In this document: piece after piece, positions 30,301 through 34,354 of the stretch | How positions within the stretch are numbered: the stretch's first letter is position 1 | How the letters are laid out: each line of letters opens with the position of its first letter | Origin: JAJCYE01 sp036260105 | GTDB taxonomy: Bacteria > Actinomycetota > CADDZG01 > JAHWKV01 | Assembly: GCA_036260105.1 (NCBI GenBank) | Contig: DATAAN010000061.1 | Location: 1-34,354, forward strand | Length of the DNA: 34,354 nucleotides | Reading direction: 5' to 3' | Notes under the pieces: generated by a model | What the model saw: the letters and a program-made list of their open reading frames with translations, nothing else | Databases searched by the model: none | Told to the model about the DNA's origin: nothing | Made by a program: the position numbers and the translations under genes

Positions 30301-31846
30301 TGCCGCCGAACGGGAGCACTGCCCGCTGGATCGTAAGGTCCGGCGCGACGGTCAGCCAGCTGGCCGAGTTGACGAACGAGTGGGCGTTGACTTCGCGTAA
30401 GGCGACTTTCTGAGGCACGACTACGTCTCGTTCGCCGCCCCCGGGGATGAAGTACCGGAGCAGGACGAGGCGCGAAGCCATGCGGGGGTCTGCCGCGCAG
30501 AGCCGGACCAGCTCCTCGATCGGTACCCGACCACGCTTGCCGGTCGTGGCATCGAGGTAGTCGATCTCCGCTCCGACCGCCACAAGCGCCGTCAGGACGT
30601 CCGACGGAAACGGCTCCCCTTGGTGGATGTGCGAGAGGACAAGCATCGTGTTGCCGCCGATGGAGGCCGCGTTTCGGACGAGGGTGCCCGCGGTTCTTCG
30701 CGCCATGAACTCCACCGCGCCGAGGGGCGTGGTCTCCCGGCCGGGTGAGTCCCCGAGTACTTCAGCCAGGACATCGAGAAGCTCCGAGTATGAAACGCCC
30801 GCACCGGAGTCGATCTGGCGGAGGCTCGCCGTGCCGCCGCTGAGCTCCGGGATCAGACGTATGTCGACCAACAGGTCCGCCGCCTCCACCTCCCCTCGGT
30901 AGATCCCAAACGACGTGTTGCCGTGCACCATCCGGAGGCGCCGGCCCTGGTTGTCACGGATCAGCCCGGCAAGCTGAGCCAGCGACGTGGGCGTGAACCA
31001 GCTGCGCCCGCCGATAACCGTGACCGGGTTGGGCTCGACCCGGGCCTCGGGCGGGAAGGGGAGGATGATGCCCTCCGAGACGGGCTGCGTCTGCGACGGG
31101 TCGTCGGGGAGGCACTTCATGCGGCGCCTTTCGTCCTCCGGCGTCCAGTCCACGGCGAAGGTCTTCATACCCGTGAGGATCGGACGGTAGCCTGTGCACC
31201 GGCACAAGTTGCCGTCGAAGACCTCCTCCACCTGCCGCTTCGTCGGCTTCGGGTTGGCGGCCAGCAGTGCCGACATGTTCATTACGAACCCAGTCGTGCA
31301 GTAGCCGCACTGAGTTCCGTTGTTCATGGCGAGCCGTTGCGCCACCGGGTTTAGAAGAACGTGGCCGGAAGCGGTCCGGGGGCGCTCGGCCGGGCTGCTT
31401 GTCGGCACCACGGGATCTTCGGCGGTGCTTTGGACCCGCTGTTCGACGTGTGAAGCTGCGGTCGCCACGGCCGCCGGGAGCGTCGAAAGCTGCTGGTGCG
31501 GCAGCATCCCGGTTCGGGAGTAGGAGGCCCGAGTCGCCAGGTGGACCGGAGGCGGCTGCTGCACTCCGCTGGTGCCCTCCACGGTGGTCACCGAGAGGCC
31601 GTCGAGGGCGCAAACAGGCCTGAGGCACGAGTTGATGGCCCGATGCTCTACCGCATCCGATTCGGGGAGCCACCGAGAAAGGATCACGGTGCAGGCGCCG
31701 CACCCTCCTTGCCCGCAACCCTTCTTGGCCCCGGTAAGTGCCACCTCCGGCGAACGCAGGTAGTCGATGAGAAGCAACTCCGGAGGGGGGCTATCCAGAA
31801 CAACCCGGTGCCCATTGAGGAAGAAGCTGACCTGATTGGTAGACAT
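27293..31846 (-). CDS. Single-chain xanthine dehydrogenase/aldehyde oxidase-type molybdoenzyme
   Basis: The 1517-residue protein carries all cofactor domains of the xanthine oxidase family in one chain, as in eukaryotic XDH; most bacterial relatives are split into two or three subunits. First 2Fe-2S: C44, C49, C52 (KKGCGQGGCGACTV) and C74. Second: C180, C183 (TQCGYCTTGF), C215, C217 (LCRCTGYRP). FAD domain about 280-560 (TVIGGRSWFTPTSL, RNAASIGGNTML). Moco domains from about 640 with GQSLALAIA, QVGGGYGGKTEPARF (about 915), NTAFRAFGDIQG (about 1035) and the catalytic glutamate about E1455 in KEVGEPPLVLA. Oddities are a Ser/Pro/Ala-rich insert of about 66 residues between the two Fe-S domains and Thr where bovine XDH has the substrate-binding Glu of GGKE. 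Substrate and electron acceptor are unknown; NAD+ or a quinone/oxygen route are all possible. AGGGGG precedes the ATG. No maturation gene (XdhC/CoxF type) lies nearby. Confidence 0.88.
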   Translation of the reverse strand: MSTNQVSFFLNGHRVVLDSPPPELLLIDYLRSPEVALTGAKKGCGQGGCGACTVILSRWLPESDAVEHRAINSCLRPVCALDGLSVTTVEGTSGVQQPPPVHLATRASYSRTGMLPHQQLSTLPAAVATAASHVEQRVQSTAEDPVVPTSSPAERPRTASGHVLLNPVAQRLAMNNGTQCGYCTTGFVMNMSALLAANPKPTKRQVEEVFDGNLCRCTGYRPILTGMKTFAVDWTPEDERRRMKCLPDDPSQTQPVSEGIILPFPPEARVEPNPVTVIGGRSWFTPTSLAQLAGLIRDNQGRRLRMVHGNTSFGIYRGEVEAADLLVDIRLIPELSGGTASLRQIDSGAGVSYSELLDVLAEVLGDSPGRETTPLGAVEFMARRTAGTLVRNAASIGGNTMLVLSHIHQGEPFPSDVLTALVAVGAEIDYLDATTGKRGRVPIEELVRLCAADPRMASRLVLLRYFIPGGGERDVVVPQKVALREVNAHSFVNSASWLTVAPDLTIQRAVLPFGGIAPYPWRARETEASLTGTRLAMAVLPRALEVLKSEVTNQLGRWRDRMKSLPYEGITDSYRIDLTMSMLYKAVDNALLKFAPGEVPPEVRSSGEITWGRWPLSDGMQHYEIQDWKTPVSQPYVKIMSMYQASGQVHYTHEIPPPPTTVNGAFVLSRRALASFWFKVPGGSQKASRTELCKHLAGRFAYFVDLITAEQVPPGGINLQGMGSDQPLFAVDQVSYVGQSLALAIAATEQQAEEIADYVAAQCVGYGPVEWPDPWNKPPWTEPVLSLEEAISVGSVFPDYPKAAPFVSHIWKIVRPGSVLEWVNPDRKPLDRSPASRTAKVDGVECLVVESTQTVGGQVHFYMETQACFVQPMDGGRLLVQPSTQSPMEMHQTSAMAVGFQNNRIEVAVRQVGGGYGGKTEPARFVTGPTVVAANHLARPVRVVMPRDDDTAMIGKRHPYYGTYQIAIDPGIARRQDRGLLRGFYNRMWGDGGAFYDCSFIVSNCIQLRADNAYDVANFSNEIEVCRTNTAPNTAFRAFGDIQGKLIVENAVDDAAFSIGMTAEEVREKNLYDRGDVTPFGQALSYCYMKQVWAYLKKVSDYDGKRAAVDAFNSRNRWRKRGIAMVPVKYGSGYNFVQIEQAAAYLAIYSADGSVVIHQGGVDMGQGLVTKVEQVASYILNLPFELLHVRGPNTSVIPNPTSTGASTGTTYSAEAVRQVCEVMRARMTEFGYSLLRENGEEWCKANNVDFWNYGEQGWAAEIADFDGTPKLIWQKLVQQAYARRIDLTASYNARMQGGETPVPALTFKPMDQQRDIPGIQVDRTAMPGGAVDSFSGFTYSAACSTVEVDILTGEVKVLTSDLVYDIGWSLNVALDVGQVEGAFVQGVGYVLSEWLVYQPDGDEKGRLNTDNTWRYKPPAVPTIPLEMNTYLFPRNLAPEVPENPTDVLSSKEVGEPPLVLACSVFLAVKAAVRASRLERGLSGLFRMDAPATVQEVRRACEVSLVKDAVSAGAAVST

Positions 31847-31864
31847 GAGTGCCCCCTAAATCGA

Positions 31865-31896
31865 CGTGGTCAGACAGATACTGTCAGACGACCACG
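31865..31896. promoter_or_regulatory. Putative operator between the molybdoenzyme and DUF2469 genes
   Basis: CGTGGTC (31865-31871) and GACCACG (31890-31896) form perfect seven-base outer arms. Inside, GACAG-ATA-CTGTC (31873-31885) is a second inverted repeat, and GTCAGAC occurs twice (31869-31875 and 31883-31889), 14 bases apart. GTCnGAC is the core of many GntR/FadR-type operators. The element lies 19-50 bases upstream of the minus-strand ATG and about 80 bases upstream of the DUF2469 gene, so it most likely controls the molybdoenzyme. No regulator gene is in the window. Confidence 0.55.
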
Positions 31897-31976
31897 CCGT
31901 GAGGGAAGTTCTGCCTCTCGCTCCCCGCAACAAGGCGACCGGTTGCGGGTACCATTTTCGGGTCGGGAGGAGAGCT

Positions 31977-32303
31977 ATGAGTGCCGAAGACCTAGAGCAG
32001 TTCGAAACAGACCTGGAGCTTGCCCTGTACCGCGAGTACCGGGACGTCCTGCCCATGTTCCGCTACGTGGTGGAGACCGATCGCCGCTCCTATCTGTGCA
32101 ACAGCTACGAGATGAAGGCTCACCCGTCGGCATCCGGGACGTGGTTCGAGCTGGTGCTGAAGGACGCCTGGGCGTGGGACATCTACCGGCCGACCCGGTT
32201 CGTGCAGGAGGTGAAGATCCACACAGTGCGCGACCTGAACATCGAGGAGCTCGCCCGGCCCGTGGACCGCAGCCCCAACATGGGGGACCTCCAGGACCTC
32301 TGA
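31977..32303 (+). CDS. DUF2469 protein (actinobacterial, Rv2901c-like)
   Basis: This 108-residue protein belongs to DUF2469, a small family almost confined to actinobacteria and encoded after rnhB in mycobacteria (Rv2902c-Rv2901c). Recognisable segments are MSAEDLEQFETDLELALYRE, YRDVLPMFRYVVETDRRSYL, and KDAWAWDIYRPTRFVQEVKI followed by VRDLNIEELARP. A strong ribosome site (GGGAGGAGAG, about 31966-31974) fixes the ATG at 31977; the longer frame from 31866 runs through the regulatory region. The protein is cytoplasmic, without cysteine clusters or known catalytic motifs. Its function is unknown. Here it is separated from rnhB by the glycosyltransferase and molybdoenzyme genes. Confidence 0.93.
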   Translation: MSAEDLEQFETDLELALYREYRDVLPMFRYVVETDRRSYLCNSYEMKAHPSASGTWFELVLKDAWAWDIYRPTRFVQEVKIHTVRDLNIEELARPVDRSPNMGDLQDL

Positions 32304-32326
32304 TTGTCACCCCTGGGGGCTAGTCT
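32304..32326 (+). promoter_or_regulatory. PafBC-type DNA-damage promoter of yraN
   Basis: TTGTCACCC (32304-32312), eight bases, then TAGTCT (32321-32326) fits the mycobacterial RecA-independent damage promoter tTGTCRgtg-N8-TAnnnT recognised with PafBC. Only the gtg part differs. The -10 ends seven bases before the GTG at 32334, so the mRNA would be leaderless. The same element with the same spacing occurs at 34234 before comM. Confidence 0.65.
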
Positions 32327-32333
32327 CGTCGCC

Positions 32334-32684
32334 GTGACGGGACGACAACAGGTTCAGCTTCTGGGAGAGGACTCCGCCGCCGGCCTGCTAGAGAAAAAGG
32401 GCATGACCATCCTGGCGCGCAACTGGCGCTGCAAGCTCGGTGAGCTGGACCTGGTGGCACGGGACGGTCCCACCCTCGTGTTCGTCGAGGTCAAGTGCCG
32501 AAGCAGCGCCCGGATCTACGACCCGGGGCTGGCCGTCGACGGCCGCAAGCAACTGCGTCTTCGCCGGGTGGCGCAGGCGTTCCTGGCCGCTGAACGGCCG
32601 AGGTACCTCCAGTGCCGGTTCGACGTCGTCTCGGTGGTCGCCGGCACCCAGGCCCGTATCAACCACATTGTCGACGCGTTCTAG
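32334..32684 (+). CDS. yraN: YraN-family endonuclease-like protein (UPF0102)
   Basis: A 116-residue protein of the YraN/UPF0102 family, which has a PD-(D/E)xK (archaeal Holliday-junction resolvase-like) fold. Visible are LLGEDSAAGLLEKKGMTILA, ARNWRCKLGELDLVARDG with E37 and D39, and LVFVEVKCRSS with E52 and K54, the expected catalytic residues. The GTG at 32334 is preferred over the TTG at 32304, because the TTG is part of the -35 of the promoter and the GTG product has the family's normal N-terminus and length. The usual neighbours are comM and dprA; here comM follows after two intervening genes. A role in processing branched or recombining DNA is suggested by fold and promoter, not demonstrated. 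Confidence 0.88.
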   Translation: MTGRQQVQLLGEDSAAGLLEKKGMTILARNWRCKLGELDLVARDGPTLVFVEVKCRSSARIYDPGLAVDGRKQLRLRRVAQAFLAAERPRYLQCRFDVVSVVAGTQARINHIVDAF

Positions 32685-33498
32685 GGGCCTCGCCGGGCGG
32701 CGGAAACGGTGGCCGCTCGGTTTGGCGGCCGTCCTCGGATTTCTCCTGGTCGGCTCGGTTGTGGCTGCAGTTCTGAACGCCCGGCGGCTGGAGGGGTCGG
32801 TTCCCGGCAAAGCGCCGATCCTGGGGCTGGCGGCCACGCCGGAGGGCTTTCTGATCGGAACGGCCAACGGGGTGCTGTCGAGCGCGGACGGGAGGGAGTG
32901 GCGGCGCGTCGCGGGCTTCGAGGGTGAGAGCCTGGTGGCCGGCTCGGGAGGCACGGTGGCCGTGCTGAGCGGGGGCCGGGTTGCAGTCGCGTCAAACCTT
33001 CAGGACTTCACCCCTGTCCCGGGCGAGGTCGAGCAGGCGACCGCCTTAACCGTGACTCCGGCGGGCCGGATTTGGGTCGCCGGGGGCGCCGACCTGCTGC
33101 TCGCGGGGGATCGGTCGGGCCTCGGGGCCGCAGACGTGACACGAGACGACGGACCGGAGGAGGTTCTGTCCCTGGGCGTGCGGGGAGAAGCGGGCACCAC
33201 GGTCCTGGCCGGGGGGCTCTCGTCCGGGCTCTGGCGCTTCGATGGAGGCTGGCAGCGGATCCTCGGAACCCCCATCCGGGCGGTCCTTATCGACCCCGCC
33301 AGCGACGACCGGTACTTCCTCGGCACCTCTGCCGGGGTGCTGGTGGCCGGCCGCACCGCGCCCGAGTTCACCGATCTGCGCCTGCCGGTGGAGGCCCTGG
33401 CCGAGTCGGAGGGAACCTACTACGCGATCACGGCCGACCGGCTCCTCTACCAGTCGAGGGATGGTTTGCAGTGGGAGGCCCGCACGGCGGGGGAGTAG
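32668..33498 (+). CDS. Membrane-anchored beta-propeller-like protein with Asp-box motifs
   Basis: The frame is convincing from about 32690. The best start is the TTG at 32668, which overlaps the end of yraN by 17 bases and gives 276 residues. The N-terminus is basic (RSRGLAGRRKRW), then a membrane helix (about 16-37, PLGLAAVLGFLLVGSVVAAV). The outside part has short repeated strands such as ILGLAATPEGFLIGTANGVL, TALTVTPAGRIWVAGGADLL and AVLIDPASDDRYFLGTSAGV, the rhythm of a beta-propeller. It also has two Asp-box-like motifs, SADGREW (about residue 72) and SRDGLQW near the end. Similar folds occur in YCF48/BNR proteins. I do not recognise a specific family, and no sialidase catalytic site is visible. 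Probably co-transcribed with yraN. Confidence 0.65.
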   Translation: MSTRSRGLAGRRKRWPLGLAAVLGFLLVGSVVAAVLNARRLEGSVPGKAPILGLAATPEGFLIGTANGVLSSADGREWRRVAGFEGESLVAGSGGTVAVLSGGRVAVASNLQDFTPVPGEVEQATALTVTPAGRIWVAGGADLLLAGDRSGLGAADVTRDDGPEEVLSLGVRGEAGTTVLAGGLSSGLWRFDGGWQRILGTPIRAVLIDPASDDRYFLGTSAGVLVAGRTAPEFTDLRLPVEALAESEGTYYAITADRLLYQSRDGLQWEARTAGE

Positions 33499-33502
33499 AG
33501 AC

Positions 33503-34201
33503 CTAACCCGGCTCCTGAAGGGCAGCGTCGACCGCGCTGCGGACGTGAAGGGCAGTCGACGGGAACAGGACCACCGGCGTGTGCTGCTGCTGGACCAGTA
33601 GCTCGATCTCGGTGCATCCGAGCACCACACCTTCGGCGCCGGCTCCGGCCAGGCCCTCGATGACCTTCAGGAAGTAGCCCCTGGAGGTTTCGCTGCAGAT
33701 GCCGACGCACAGCTCCTCGTAGATGATCCTGTGGAGCTCGTCGCGCTCTTGCTTACCGGGAACGAGCAGATCGACTCCGTGGCGGCTCATCCTGTCCGCC
33801 CAGAACGCCTCCTCCATGGTGAACCGCGTTCCCAGGAGCCCTACCCGGCGCATCCCCCTCGCCAGCACAGGCGCCGCAACGCTGTCGACGATGTGGACGA
33901 ACGGAATCGTTACTGCGGCCTCGAGCTGATCTGCGACCTTGTGCATCGTGTTGGTGCACAGCACCAGTACCTCGGCCCCCGCTCCTTCCAGTGCCACCGC
34001 CGCCTCGGCCAGCACGCTGGCCGCCTCTTCCCACGCACCTGCTGCCTGAAGCTGCTCGATCTCGTGGAAGTCGGCCGACCAGAGGAGCAGCGGTGCGGAG
34101 TGGAGCCCGCCCAGGCGGTCTCGCGTCTGTTGGTTGACGAGCCGGTAGTACTCGACGGTCGACTCCCAGCTCATTCCGCCCAGCAATCCCAGTGTCTTCA
34201 C
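33503..34201 (-). CDS. Aspartate/glutamate racemase family protein
   Basis: A 232-residue cofactor-independent amino-acid racemase of the Asp/Glu superfamily (YgeA/RacX-like). The N-terminus KTLGLLGGMSWESTVEYYRL is typical. The two catalytic cysteines are both present: C82 in LVLCTNTMHK and C196 in VVLGCTEIELL. RRVGLLGTRFTMEEAFWADR is the usual mid-region. The start is a GTG at 34201. It could make D-amino acids for the cell wall or signalling, but the substrate cannot be deduced. The gene converges on the propeller-like gene (four bases between stops) and diverges from comM. Confidence 0.88.
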   Translation of the reverse strand: MKTLGLLGGMSWESTVEYYRLVNQQTRDRLGGLHSAPLLLWSADFHEIEQLQAAGAWEEAASVLAEAAVALEGAGAEVLVLCTNTMHKVADQLEAAVTIPFVHIVDSVAAPVLARGMRRVGLLGTRFTMEEAFWADRMSRHGVDLLVPGKQERDELHRIIYEELCVGICSETSRGYFLKVIEGLAGAGAEGVVLGCTEIELLVQQQHTPVVLFPSTALHVRSAVDAALQEPG

Positions 34202-34233
34202 AGCAATCTAACAATGACGGGCGCTGGAGAGAT

Positions 34234-34256
34234 TTGTCACCCCCGGCAGCTAGCTT
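34234..34256 (+). promoter_or_regulatory. PafBC-type DNA-damage promoter of comM
   Basis: TTGTCACCC (34234-34242), eight bases, then TAGCTT (34251-34256) has the same layout as the element before yraN; the nine-base upstream half is identical. The -10 ends six bases before the ATG at 34263, again a leaderless arrangement. It lies in the 61-base gap between the divergent racemase and comM. Confidence 0.65.
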
Positions 34257-34262
34257 GACGGC

Positions 34263-34354
34263 ATGTTCGCCAAGGTCTCGTCGGTTGCAGTGGTGGGGAT
34301 GGATGCCCGTCCGGTCGACGTAGAGATAGACATCGGGGGAGGGCTCCCCGACTT
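34263..34354 (+). CDS. comM: ComM/YifB Mg-chelatase-like AAA+ ATPase, 3'-truncated by window end
   Basis: Only the first 30 residues are inside the window: MFAKVSSVAVVGMDARPVDV followed by EIDIGGGLPDF. This matches the N-terminal LonC-like domain of ComM/YifB (typically LAKV.S.ALVG...V.VEVDI..GLP.F). ComM is a hexameric helicase that drives branch migration during natural transformation in some bacteria; in others the gene is kept without known competence. It is normally followed by dprA, which would lie beyond the window. Confidence 0.85.
   Translation, partial: MFAKVSSVAVVGMDARPVDVEIDIGGGLPD

Noticed and set aside
34202..34262. LexA box or attachment site in the racemase-comM gap
   Set aside because: No SOS-box palindrome or tRNA-derived repeat was found; the PafBC-type element explains the conserved bases.

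Overview
The window is GC-rich, densely packed bacterial chromosome, most likely from a deep or uncultured branch of the Actinomycetota (inference). The reasons are: the gene order rsmD-coaD / SepIVA-like / DUF177-rpmF-rnc-mutM / smc-ftsY / ffh / rpsP-KH-rimM-trmD-rplS-lepB-rnhB / DUF2469 / yraN-comM, which parallels the mycobacterial order; a DUF2469 protein, known essentially only from actinobacteria; an FtsY with an N-terminal membrane segment; many GTG/TTG starts and apparently leaderless genes; and two promoters that fit the actinobacterial PafBC DNA-damage motif. I see no tRNA, rRNA, CRISPR array, insertion sequence or prophage gene. The sequence starts inside rsmD and ends inside comM.

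Layout. 1-4114: rsmD (partial), coaD, a SepIVA/DivIVA-like coiled coil, DUF177, rpmF, rnc and mutM, all on the plus strand. 4277-7352: accessory genes, namely a tiny exported WGxxGxxG-like protein with a strong terminator, two divergent alpha/beta hydrolases, and an archaeal-type phosphoglycerate mutase. 7460-12111: smc and ftsY. 12224-20180: an envelope island between ftsY and ffh, where mycobacteria carry amt-glnB-glnD. It holds a six-hairpin glycosidase, a glycosyltransferase, a 902-residue exported glycine-rich protein with four chaplin-like modules, a membrane-anchored HExxH metalloprotease, and an excalibur-domain protein with a sortase-like tail. 20232-26604: ffh, rpsP, khpA, rimM, trmD, rplS, two signal peptidases I and rnhB. 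26614-34354: a DPM1-like glycosyltransferase, a single-chain xanthine dehydrogenase-type molybdoenzyme with a putative operator, DUF2469, yraN, a membrane-anchored propeller-like protein, an Asp/Glu racemase, and the start of comM.

How the genes connect. The core genes serve ribosome assembly and RNA maturation (rpmF, rpsP, rplS, rimM, trmD, rsmD, rnc, khpA), chromosome segregation (smc), co-translational export (ffh, ftsY, lepB x2) and DNA maintenance (mutM, rnhB, yraN, comM). The exported proteins of the island would use the SRP/signal peptidase route encoded beside them.

The most unusual item is the tetra-modular protein at 15376-18084. It has four copies of a unit of almost exactly 213 residues. 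Each copy joins a chaplin-like Cys-Gly-Asn...Cys module to a glycine-rich segment carrying a CxGGC pair. The second is the matched pair of PafBC-type promoters that place yraN and comM under probable LexA-independent DNA-damage control.
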